This document shows positions 1 to 7,316 of a stretch of DNA of 64,000 nucleotides, one piece after another. The notes beneath the pieces are model-generated. The model searched no databases. It was not told where the DNA came from and saw only the letters and a list, made by a program, of their open reading frames with translations. The stretch spans positions 514,818 to 578,817 of the forward strand of contig NZ_KQ948658.1 in the NCBI RefSeq assembly GCF_001514145.1, given 5' to 3'. Made by a program: the position numbers and the translations under genes. This DNA comes from Streptomyces canus (GTDB taxonomy: Bacteria > Actinomycetota > Actinomycetes > Streptomycetales > Streptomycetaceae). Positions within the stretch are counted from its first letter, which is position 1. Every line of letters starts with the position of its first letter.

Positions 1-24
1 TTTGGGGTGCGGTGGCGCTCAGGG

Positions 25-290
25 GAGCTCCAACCCCTCTGACCTGCGGCTGAGTAGATGATCGAGGGTGTCGCTCGCGGTCCGGGCGACTGCCTTGAGG
101 GCCAATGCCAAGACCCAGGGGCCGTATAGGGGCCGGGGCGGCGCAGCCGTGTCCCGGCCGACGGTTTCGCCGGGCCGATTCGGTGCCTGATTTGCTGGTT
201 GTGCGGCATGGGCTGCAGCCTCCAGTGCGCCAGTCGAGGGCCGGGCCGACAGCGGAGGAAGTGCAGATACCGGCACGCTGGGTACGAGGG
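25..290. repeat. Partial copy of the att-flank repeat (right part only)
   Basis: This stretch matches 43474-43740 at roughly three quarters identity by eye, including the shared strings ACCCAGGGGCCGTA and TTGTGCGGCATGGGCTGC. It starts at the second TCTGACCTGCGG 12-mer (38-49). In the copy at 43.3 kb that 12-mer lies 126 bp after the end of a tRNA 3'-half core, so this is probably the right part of a fourth copy whose core lies outside the window. Reading frames across it look like translation of the repeat, not genes. Confidence 0.7.
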
Positions 291-465
291 GAGTTGAGGA
301 GGAGGCCGGGGTAGTCCTCGCGGATCATCAACGCCCGGTCGGCGGAGGTGGGCGGTGTGGGCCGACCTGGAGGAAGCCCGCCGTGAAGTTCCCTCGACGG
401 AGTGGACACTCAACTTCTACGCTGCGCCCCACCACACCGCCGGCAACGGTCCACCTCCGCTCGGG

Positions 466-676
466 CAGAGCTGAACCGAGGTCTCAATCAGGCCCTGGAC
501 GTCACCGGCATGCGCCGGGCTTGCTGGAACGGACTGTCGAAAGTCCGCCTCCAGCATGTCTTCTCCGCCACCGCGCTCAAACATGATCCGACTCGACGCG
601 TACTGGACCGGACACAATCAGCACCACACCCGCAGCAGCCGCCTCGAACACATCGCCCACGGCGCACGACCTGACC
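466..676 (+). pseudogene. IS1182-type transposase C-terminal remnant
   Basis: Two consecutive frames carry the C-terminus of a DDE transposase: first LNQALDVTGMRRACWNGLSK, then, after a frameshift near 583, MIRLDAYWTGHNQHHTRSSR. This resembles the usual end of IS1182-family transposases (a conserved LxHV motif, then an LDAW-like motif, then an RTRTSRL-like tail). The catalytic N-terminal part is absent and no terminal inverted repeats were found. It is a relic between the att-flank repeat and lutC. Family assignment is from memory of the motif pattern. Confidence 0.55.
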
Positions 677-813
677 CCAGAGTTGCGCAACAGAGTCCTC
701 GATTGCCTCAAAGTGCATCCACATACTGAACATGAGAGAGGTGGCGAGGGATCGGGCCGCCGTCGTGGCCGATGCCGGGCCACGCCGTTCATGGGCAGTC
801 CTGTATCCGGGAC

Positions 814-1449
814 CTACTCGCCCGCGATCACGATGATGTCGAGCGTTCGCGGTCCGTGCACGCCCTCCACACGGTCCAGTTCGATGTCGCTGGTGGCTGA
901 GGGACCGGAAATCAGGGTCAGCGGCCGGTGCGGGGGGAGCAGGCTCAACGCCTCGGGCACATCGGCGACGATCCGGCTCGCCCGGACCACGCAGACATGC
1001 TGGTCCGGCAGCAGGGTCAGCGCACGGCGTCCTTGTCCGGGTCCGCTGTCGAGGACGACGGTGCCGGTGAGGGCGATCGCCGCGGCGACGGTGGTGAGCA
1101 CGGCGTCCGCCGCGTCGAGCTGTCGGACCGTGAGCGGTGGAGCGTCCTCCAACCAGGACCAGGATCCTTCGGGTACCAGATCTGCAGGGAATCCCGGGGG
1201 CACCACAACTGACCTCGCTCCGGTGCGCGCCAGCGCGCGGCCCACGGCGGCCACGGCGTCGGACGGCGGAACGCGGACGACGGTGGCGCGGTAGTCGGCG
1301 GCGCGTTCGATGAACAGCTCGACGACGTCCGGCTCCGCCTGCTGGGAGCGCACATCGTGCGGGACGGGGTCGTGGTCGGGGGCCTCGGCACCCGGTACGT
1401 CGGCCAGCGCGCTCCGGATGTCGCCCAGTACGGTGTCGCGGCCGCTCAT
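814..1449 (-). CDS. lutC: LutC-type lactate utilisation protein (LUD domain)
   Basis: This 211-residue protein has the LUD (DUF162) fold seen in LutC/YkgG, the small subunit of the LutABC complex that oxidises L-lactate to pyruvate with iron-sulfur electron carriers. The conserved GTVVLDSGPGQGRRALTLLP region near the centre is typical. The start was placed at MSGRDTVLG because this ATG overlaps the lutB stop as ATGA, the coupling pattern seen throughout this operon; a longer frame exists upstream but would run into lutB. It is last in the minus-strand catabolic array and is followed by decayed DNA. Its presence with fuconate-pathway enzymes implies removal of pathway-derived L-lactate. Confidence 0.9.
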   Translation of the reverse strand: MSGRDTVLGDIRSALADVPGAEAPDHDPVPHDVRSQQAEPDVVELFIERAADYRATVVRVPPSDAVAAVGRALARTGARSVVVPPGFPADLVPEGSWSWLEDAPPLTVRQLDAADAVLTTVAAAIALTGTVVLDSGPGQGRRALTLLPDQHVCVVRASRIVADVPEALSLLPPHRPLTLISGPSATSDIELDRVEGVHGPRTLDIIVIAGE

Positions 1450-2930
1450 CGGCCCTTCCCTTCCGTCGTCGTACGGCCTTCTTCTCTCGTCCGTCGCCAC
1501 CAGGCGCGCAGGGACTCGCGGGCCGGCGCGGGGGTGTCACGGGTGCCGGACCAGCGGGCGAACGGGCCGGGCAGAACTCCGATCCGGCCGTCGCGGGCCA
1601 CCAGCCGGGCGCCCAGCGCGGCGAGTCGCTGGACCGCCGCCAGTCGCCTCGGGGAGGACAGCACCGCGCCTGCGGCCTTCATGGCGAGCGCCTCGGGGGT
1701 GGGCAGCAGCCGGTCCCGGCGCTTGGCCTCCACGGCCTTCGCCCGCAGATGGACCAGCACCTCGGGAATGTCGATCTTGACCGGGCAGGCGTCGTAGCAC
1801 GCCCCGCACAGGGTGGAGGCGAAGGGCAGCGAGGCTGCGTTCTCCACGCCGACGAGCTGTGGGGTGAGCACGGCGCCGATGGGGCCGGGGTACACGGAGC
1901 CGTAGGCGTGGCCGCCGGTGCGCTCGTACACGGGGCAGACGTTCAGGCAGGCCGAGCAGCGGATGCAGGACAGCGCCTGTCGGCCCACCTCGTCGGCCAG
2001 GGTCGAGGTGCGGCCGTTGTCGAGGAGGACCAGGTGGAAGTTTTGCGGCCCGTCTCCCTCGGTGACGCCGGTCCACAGGGAGGTGTACGGGTTCATCCGC
2101 TCGCCCGTGGACGAGCGGGGCAGCAGCTGGAGAAAGACGTCCAGGTCGGTGAAGGAGGGCAGTACCTTCTCGATGCCCATGACGGTGATCAGGGTCTCCG
2201 GGAGGGTCAGGCACATCCGCCCGTTGCCCTCCGACTCCACGACCACCACCGTTCCGGTGTCGGCGGCGGCGAAGTTGGCCCCGGAGACGGCCACCTTGGC
2301 CCGCAGGAACTTCTCCCGCAGATGGAGCCGGGCCGCTTCGGCCAGGTCGCGCGGGTCGTCGGTGAGTCCCTCGGGAGCGGGCCGGCCCCACTTCCCCATC
2401 TGCCGCCGGAAGATCTCGCGGATCTCGGAGCGGCCCCGGTGGATGGCCGGCACCAGGATGTGCGAGGGCCGGTCGCCGCCCAACTGCACGATCAGTTCGG
2501 CGAGATCGGTCTCGTAGGCGCGGACGCCCGCTTCGGCGAGCGCCTCGTTGAGGCCGATCTCCTGGGTCGCCATCGACTTGACCTTGACGATCTCGCTCTC
2601 GCCGGTCGCCTGGACCAGCCGCGTGACGATGGCGTTCGCCTCGGCCGCGTCCGCCGCCCAGTGGACCGTGCCGCCGGCGGCGGTCACCGTTTCCTCCAGC
2701 CGCAGGAGATGGCGGTCGAGGTGACGCATGGTGCGGCGCTTGACGGCCGCCGCCGTCTCCCGCAGGTCCTCCCAGTCGTCGAGTTCGGCGACGACCGCCA
2801 GCCTCCTGTCCCGGATGGTGCCGGTGGCCCGGCGCAGGTTCGCGCGCAGCCGGGTGTCGGCGAGCGCGGTGCGCGCCGCCTCGGGGAAGGCCGGGGTGCC
2901 CAGCCATACGAGATTGTCGGCGCCGCTCAC
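1446..2930 (-). CDS. lutB: LutB-type iron-sulfur lactate oxidation subunit
   Basis: The 494-residue protein has the LutB layout: an N-terminal LUD domain, then a ferredoxin-like domain with two 4Fe-4S motifs. Visible are CIRCSACLNVCPVYERTGG around residue 320 and CGACYDACPVKIDIPEV around residue 370. In the characterised Bacillus LutABC system this subunit joins LutA and LutC to oxidise L-lactate. The GTG start was chosen because it overlaps the lutA stop as GTGA; a longer open frame would lie inside lutA. The length and both cysteine clusters are complete, so the enzyme is probably functional. Confidence 0.93.
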   Translation of the reverse strand: MSGADNLVWLGTPAFPEAARTALADTRLRANLRRATGTIRDRRLAVVAELDDWEDLRETAAAVKRRTMRHLDRHLLRLEETVTAAGGTVHWAADAAEANAIVTRLVQATGESEIVKVKSMATQEIGLNEALAEAGVRAYETDLAELIVQLGGDRPSHILVPAIHRGRSEIREIFRRQMGKWGRPAPEGLTDDPRDLAEAARLHLREKFLRAKVAVSGANFAAADTGTVVVVESEGNGRMCLTLPETLITVMGIEKVLPSFTDLDVFLQLLPRSSTGERMNPYTSLWTGVTEGDGPQNFHLVLLDNGRTSTLADEVGRQALSCIRCSACLNVCPVYERTGGHAYGSVYPGPIGAVLTPQLVGVENAASLPFASTLCGACYDACPVKIDIPEVLVHLRAKAVEAKRRDRLLPTPEALAMKAAGAVLSSPRRLAAVQRLAALGARLVARDGRIGVLPGPFARWSGTRDTPAPARESLRAWWRRTREEGRTTTEGKGR

Positions 2931-3667
2931 CGTACGTTCCCTTCCGTGGAGGCCAGGATCTCGGCCAGGTGCATCGTGCCGACGCCGGTACGCAGCCGGG
3001 ACAGGCCGCCGCCGATGTGGGTGAGGCAGGAGTTGTCTCCCGCGCACAGGTACTCGGCGCCGGTGTCCAGGACATGGCGCATCTTGTCGGCCAGCATCGC
3101 GTTGGACACGTCCGCGTTCTTCAGCGCGAAGGTGCCGCCGAAGCCGCAGCAGGACTCGGCGTCCGGCAGTTCGACCAGGTCGATGCCCTTCACCGCGCGC
3201 AGCAGCATGAGCGGCCGGTCGCCGACGCGCAGCATGCGCAGCGAGTGGCAGGTCGGGTGGTAGGTGACCCGGTGCGGGAAGTGGGCGCCGACGTCGGTGA
3301 CGCCGAGGACGTCGACGAGGAGTTCCGACAGCTCGTACACCGTCGGCACCACCCGCTCGACCGCCTCGGTGAGCGCGGGGTCCCCCAACTGGGCGGCCAC
3401 CATCCGGTGGTGGACGCGGACCATGCCCGCGCAGGAGCCGGAAGGGGTGACCACGGCGTCGTAACCCGCGAAGACCTCCGCGAAACGGCGGACCATGGGC
3501 AGGGTCTCGGGGCGGTAGCCGGTGTTGAAGTGCATCTGGCCGCAGCAGGTCTGGCCCTGCGGGAACTCCACTGTGTGGCCGAGCCGTTCCAGCAGTTCGG
3601 TCACCGCGCGACCGGTGCGGGGGAACATCATGTCGTTGAAACAGGTGATGAAGAGAGCTATGCGCAT
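2927..3667 (-). CDS. lutA: LutA-type CCG-domain lactate oxidation subunit
   Basis: The 246-residue protein carries the two cysteine-rich CCG domains of LutA/GlcF-like proteins, visible as TCCGQMHFNTGY near residue 40 and SCCGFGGTFALKNADVS near residue 170. These bind the iron-sulfur centre that takes electrons during lactate oxidation. The start MRIALFITCFND is a classic LutA N-terminus; its ATG lies inside the last codons of the upstream amidohydrolase gene (10-bp overlap). This tight coupling ties lactate oxidation to the sugar pathway above it rather than to a separate lactate operon. No LutR/LldR-type regulator is beside the genes. Confidence 0.93.
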   Translation of the reverse strand: MRIALFITCFNDMMFPRTGRAVTELLERLGHTVEFPQGQTCCGQMHFNTGYRPETLPMVRRFAEVFAGYDAVVTPSGSCAGMVRVHHRMVAAQLGDPALTEAVERVVPTVYELSELLVDVLGVTDVGAHFPHRVTYHPTCHSLRMLRVGDRPLMLLRAVKGIDLVELPDAESCCGFGGTFALKNADVSNAMLADKMRHVLDTGAEYLCAGDNSCLTHIGGGLSRLRTGVGTMHLAEILASTEGNVR

Positions 3668-4563
3668 GGTGCTTCCTGAGCGGCCTGGGCGGAGCCGGTG
3701 ACGGTCAGGCCGTAGGTCCGCAGGGCGGTTCCGGTGAAGACCTCGTGGCGTTCGGCGGGTTGGAGGCCGGCCGTCAACTCCCGTGCGGTGGAGATGACTT
3801 CGGCGTAGGTGGCGGCCAGTCGGCAGACGGGCCAGTCGGAGCCGAACATCAGCCGCCGCGGTCCGAAGGCGTCCAGCACCGTGTCCGCGTACGGCCGGAG
3901 GTCCTCGACGCTCCACTGGTCCCAGTCGGCCTCGGTCACCAGGCCGGAGAGCTTGCAGACGGTGTTGGGCAGTGAGGCGAGCAGGCGCACCGCGTCCGCC
4001 CATGGCCGCAGCTCGCCAGAGGCGATGGGGGGCTTGCCCGCGTGATCGAGTACGAAGGTGAGGCCGGGAAGCAGTCGGGCGGCCTCGTGCGCGGCCGCGA
4101 GCTGATGGGGCCTGACGACCAGGTCGTACACGAGCCCCGCCTCGGCCACCGCAGCGAGCCCACGCAGCACGTCCGGCCGCACCAGCCAGCGAGGGTCGGA
4201 TTCGCCCTGCACCTGGTGTCGGATGCCCACCAGATGTTCGCCGCCCGGCCCTTCCCGCAGCGCCGCGAGCGCGCGGGCGACATCCGGGGAGGTCAGGTCG
4301 GTCCAGCCCACGACGCCGGCGACCAGGTCGCTGTCCCGGGCCAACGCCAGGAACTCGGGCGACTCCTCCGGCACGTCGATGGTCTGGACCAGGACCGTGG
4401 CGGTGACGCCGGCCGCCCGGGCCTCGGGCTCCAGGTCGGCGAGCAGGAAGTCGCGGCGCAGCGGGGCGAGTTCCCGTCCGGTGATCCAGTCCTGGTCGCG
4501 GACGGAGAGGTCCCACACGTGGTGGTGTACGTCGATGACGCCCTCAGCCGTGTTCGCCTCCAT
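3658..4563 (-). CDS. Amidohydrolase, probable L-fuconolactonase
   Basis: This 301-residue protein belongs to the COG3618 amidohydrolase-2 family, whose members include L-fuconolactonase, which hydrolyses L-fucono-1,5-lactone to L-fuconate. Metal-site features are the N-terminal VIDVHHHVWD motif, VLDHAGKPPI mid-protein and FGSDWPVCRL near the C-terminus. The start was set at MEANTAEGVIDVHHHVW; the longer frame adds an unlikely basic leader overlapping the preceding gene. It overlaps the aldo/keto reductase stop upstream and lutA downstream. The role comes from family plus context; other sugar lactones (rhamnono-, galactono-) remain possible. Confidence 0.85.
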   Translation of the reverse strand: MEANTAEGVIDVHHHVWDLSVRDQDWITGRELAPLRRDFLLADLEPEARAAGVTATVLVQTIDVPEESPEFLALARDSDLVAGVVGWTDLTSPDVARALAALREGPGGEHLVGIRHQVQGESDPRWLVRPDVLRGLAAVAEAGLVYDLVVRPHQLAAAHEAARLLPGLTFVLDHAGKPPIASGELRPWADAVRLLASLPNTVCKLSGLVTEADWDQWSVEDLRPYADTVLDAFGPRRLMFGSDWPVCRLAATYAEVISTARELTAGLQPAERHEVFTGTALRTYGLTVTGSAQAAQEAPCA

Positions 4564-5611
4564 GGCGGTCACCCCCACGACTCCTCGACTCGTCCTGCGG
4601 TCGATCGGCTTCTTCCACCGGTACGGCCACAGGGACGGGGACATGCGGGGGCAGCAGCCCCTCGGCGCGCAGTCCGTCCCAGAGGGCGGCCGGTACCGTT
4701 CGCCGCAGCTGATCCACCGTGTCGCGGACCTCCTCGGCGGAACGCGCGCCGGACAGTACGCTCGCGACCGCCGGATGGCCGAGCGGGAAGCGCAGAGCGG
4801 CCGCGCGCAGCGGTACGCCGTGGCGTTCGGTGACCGCCTTCATGCGCAGGGCCCGGTCGAGCACATGTGGTGGGGTGGGCGCGTAGTCGTACATGGCCCC
4901 GGGCTTGGGGTCGGTGAGCAGACCCGAGTTGAACACCCCTCCGACGATGACACTCCTGCCGCGGGCGGCGGCCTCTGGCAGTACCTCCGCAAGCCCTTCC
5001 TGCTCCAGCAGGGTGTAGCGGCCTGCGAGCAGCACCACGTCGATGTCGGTGTCGCGCAGGAAGCGGGCGGGGAGCGCGCACTGGTTCACTCCGATGCCGA
5101 TCGCCTTGACGACGCCCTCACCGCGCAGCCGTTCCAGCGCCGGGTAGGCCTCGGTGAGGGCCTGCTCGGCGTGGTGGTCCGGGTCGTGCAGCAGGGCGAT
5201 GTCCACACGGTCCAGGCCGAGGCGGTCCAGGCTCGCTTCCAGGGAGCGCAGGACGCCGTCGGAGCTGAAGTCCCAGACGCGGCGGTGGGTGTCGGGCACG
5301 GCGAAGCCCTGGGCGAGATCGTCGCCGCGGCCACCCTCCGGGTCGGGTTCCAGCAGCCGCCCGACCTTGGTGGAGACGGTGTACGTGTCGCGGTCGCGGT
5401 CGCGCAGCGCGGCGCCCAGGCGTCGCTCGGACAACCCGAGTCCGTAGTGCGGGGCGGTGTCGAAGGTGCGTACGCCCGCGTCCCAGGCCGCCTCCACCGC
5501 GGCGGACGCGGTCTCGTCGGTGACCGGGCGGAAGAGGTTGCCGATGCCGGCGGCCCCGAACGACAGCTCGGTGACCCTGACGTCGGTGGTGCCCAGCGTG
5601 GTCGTTCTCAT
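4544..5611 (-). CDS. Aldo/keto reductase, probable L-fucose (D-threo-aldose) 1-dehydrogenase
   Basis: The 355-residue AKR has the family's N-terminal sheet and cofactor-fold signature: LSFGAAGIGNLFRPV near residue 17, FDTAPHYGLGLSERRLG with the catalytic Asp/Tyr region near residue 50, and ALLHDPDHH mid-protein. It resembles D-threo-aldose 1-dehydrogenases, which oxidise L-fucose and related sugars to the lactone, the first step before fuconolactonase. Start ATG overlaps the SDR stop (ATGA), and its own stop overlaps the next gene. Since an SDR is also present, which of the two is the sugar dehydrogenase and which the keto-deoxy acid dehydrogenase is inferred, not proven. Confidence 0.85.
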   Translation of the reverse strand: MRTTTLGTTDVRVTELSFGAAGIGNLFRPVTDETASAAVEAAWDAGVRTFDTAPHYGLGLSERRLGAALRDRDRDTYTVSTKVGRLLEPDPEGGRGDDLAQGFAVPDTHRRVWDFSSDGVLRSLEASLDRLGLDRVDIALLHDPDHHAEQALTEAYPALERLRGEGVVKAIGIGVNQCALPARFLRDTDIDVVLLAGRYTLLEQEGLAEVLPEAAARGRSVIVGGVFNSGLLTDPKPGAMYDYAPTPPHVLDRALRMKAVTERHGVPLRAAALRFPLGHPAVASVLSGARSAEEVRDTVDQLRRTVPAALWDGLRAEGLLPPHVPVPVAVPVEEADRPQDESRSRGGDRHGGEHG

Positions 5612-6366
5612 GAGCCGGCCGCCGGGCGCAGCCGGAGACCCTGCATGCCACCGTCGACGGCGAGGGCGATGCCGGTGACGGAGGCTGCGGCGGGGCTCGC
5701 CAGGTAGACCACGGCCGCCGCCACCTCGTCCGCGCTGACCAGGCGGCCCAGGGGCTGGCGTGCGTCGAGGGCGGCGCGTTCCGCCTCCGGGTCGTCCGCG
5801 GCGTCCAGGAGCCGGGTCACCCAGGGGGTGTCGGCGGTGCCGGGGTTGACGCAGTTGACGCGAATGCCCTCGCGGACGTGGTCGGCGGCCATCGCCAGGG
5901 TCAGCGACAGCACCGCACCCTTGCTGGCGGAGTACAGGGCGCGCTGGGGGAGGCCCGCGGTGGCCGCGATGGAGCAGGTGTTGACGATCGCCGCGTGCGA
6001 CGAGCGCCGCAGATACGGCAGGGCGGCCCGGGTGGTGCGCACCGTCCCGAGGACGTTGACGTCGAGGACGCGGTGCCATTCCTCGTCCGGGTTGTCCTCG
6101 ACGGTACCGACGGCGCCGATGCCCGCGTTGTTGACCAGGATGTCCAGGCCGCCGAGTCGCTCGGCAGCGGCCTCCACGGCGGTAGGTACCGATGCGTCGT
6201 CGCCGACGTCGGCCTTGAAGGCGATCAGCGGCTCGGGGACACCGGAGGGGTCGAGGTCGACGACGGCCACCGAGGCGCCGTGCTCGGCCAGCATCAGGGA
6301 CGTGGCCAGCCCGATCCCGGACGCGCCGCCGGTGACGACGGCCTTCAGCCCTGACAGGCCGCTCAT
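5608..6366 (-). CDS. SDR oxidoreductase, probable 2-keto-3-deoxy-L-fuconate dehydrogenase
   Basis: A 252-residue classical short-chain dehydrogenase: cofactor motif TGGASGIGLA at residues 12-21, NNAGIGAVG near residue 85, catalytic Tyr in LYSASKGAV near residue 150, and the usual C-terminal GIALAVDGGMQGLR. In the non-phosphorylating fucose pathway an SDR oxidises 2-keto-3-deoxy-L-fuconate to the 2,4-diketo acid, the substrate of the FAH-fold hydrolase encoded just upstream. A TTG a few codons earlier could also start it; the ATG at 6366 gives the usual family N-terminus. The stop overlaps the AKR start. Confidence 0.87.
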   Translation of the reverse strand: MSGLSGLKAVVTGGASGIGLATSLMLAEHGASVAVVDLDPSGVPEPLIAFKADVGDDASVPTAVEAAAERLGGLDILVNNAGIGAVGTVEDNPDEEWHRVLDVNVLGTVRTTRAALPYLRRSSHAAIVNTCSIAATAGLPQRALYSASKGAVLSLTLAMAADHVREGIRVNCVNPGTADTPWVTRLLDAADDPEAERAALDARQPLGRLVSADEVAAAVVYLASPAAASVTGIALAVDGGMQGLRLRPAAGS

Positions 6367-6395
6367 GCTGCTCAACTTGCTCAAGGGAGCGCCTT

Positions 6396-7247
6396 TCACG
6401 CTTGGGCGAAGGTCTGGCGCTGGGCGCCGAGGCCGTCGACGGCGAGCTCGACGGTGTCGCCGGGGCGGAGGTAGGGGGTACCGGGGAGGCCGAGGGCCAC
6501 GCCCGCGGGAGTACCGGTGTTGATCACGTCGCCCGGCTCCAGGACCATGTACTGGCTCAGGTACGACACGAGATGGTCGACCGGGAAGATCATGTCGCCG
6601 GTGCGGCCGTCCTGCCGCTTCACACCGTTGACGCTCAGGTGCAGGGCGAGGTTCTGCGGGTCGCCGACCTCGTCTGCGGTCACCAGCCACGGGCCGAGCG
6701 GGTTGAAGGTCTCGCAGGACTTGCCCAGGTCCCACTGGGACGAGTACTCCAGCTGGAACTCGCGCTCGGAGACGTCGTGGCTGATCGCGTATCCCGCGAT
6801 CACGGCCCGCGCTGCTTCCGGACCGTCGAGGTAGCGGGCCCGCCGTCCGATGACGACCGCCAACTCGACCTCCCAGTCGGTCTTCACGGAGCCGCGAGGG
6901 ATCAGCACCTCGTCGTACGGCCCGACCACCGTCCCCGGGTCCTTCATGAACACCACCGGACGCGCGGGGATCGCCGCACCGGTCTCGGCGGCGTGGTCGC
7001 GGTAGTTCAGCCCGACGCACACGATCTTGCCGGGACGGGTGACGGGGGCTCCGATCCGCAGACCGTCCCACTCCAGCTCGGCCAGGACGCCCGCCGCGAC
7101 CGCCGCACGGGCCCGCTCGATGCCGTCCCCGGCGAGGAAGGCAGCGTCGATGTCACCGGTCACGGAGGACAGATCCAGCAGCCGGCCCTCCTCGGTGCGA
7201 ACGGCGGGGCGCTCCTCGCCGAGGGCTCCGACTCGTAGCAGTTTCAC
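6396..7247 (-). CDS. Fumarylacetoacetate hydrolase-family enzyme, probable 2,4-diketo-3-deoxy-L-fuconate hydrolase
   Basis: The 283-residue protein has the FAH C-terminal fold: KIVCVGLNYRDHAAETG near residue 75, the metal-ligand regions DWEVELAVVIG and YAISHDVSEREFQ, and the end motif GDVINTGTPAGVALG. Family members cleave C-C bonds in acylpyruvates; in fucose oxidation such an enzyme splits 2,4-diketo-3-deoxy-L-fuconate into pyruvate and L-lactate. The start is GTG with AAGGAG five bases upstream. It sits 69 bp after the secreted glycosidase gene and 29 bp before the SDR. Ureidoglycolate lyase-like or rhamnonate-pathway roles are alternatives, but LutABC downstream favours the lactate-forming reaction. 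Confidence 0.87.
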   Translation of the reverse strand: MKLLRVGALGEERPAVRTEEGRLLDLSSVTGDIDAAFLAGDGIERARAAVAAGVLAELEWDGLRIGAPVTRPGKIVCVGLNYRDHAAETGAAIPARPVVFMKDPGTVVGPYDEVLIPRGSVKTDWEVELAVVIGRRARYLDGPEAARAVIAGYAISHDVSEREFQLEYSSQWDLGKSCETFNPLGPWLVTADEVGDPQNLALHLSVNGVKRQDGRTGDMIFPVDHLVSYLSQYMVLEPGDVINTGTPAGVALGLPGTPYLRPGDTVELAVDGLGAQRQTFAQA

Positions 7248-7316
7248 AGGGTCTCCTTCTCAGGGGTGGTTGTCGGAATGGCGTTCGCCGGAGGGCGAGC
7301 GCACGGCCGTCGGCCG

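Noticed and set aside
1749..3263. Long plus-strand frames opposite lutB and other genes
   Set aside because: These are antisense shadows of GC-rich coding sequence, with no domains, and the codon-position GC pattern belongs to the minus-strand genes.
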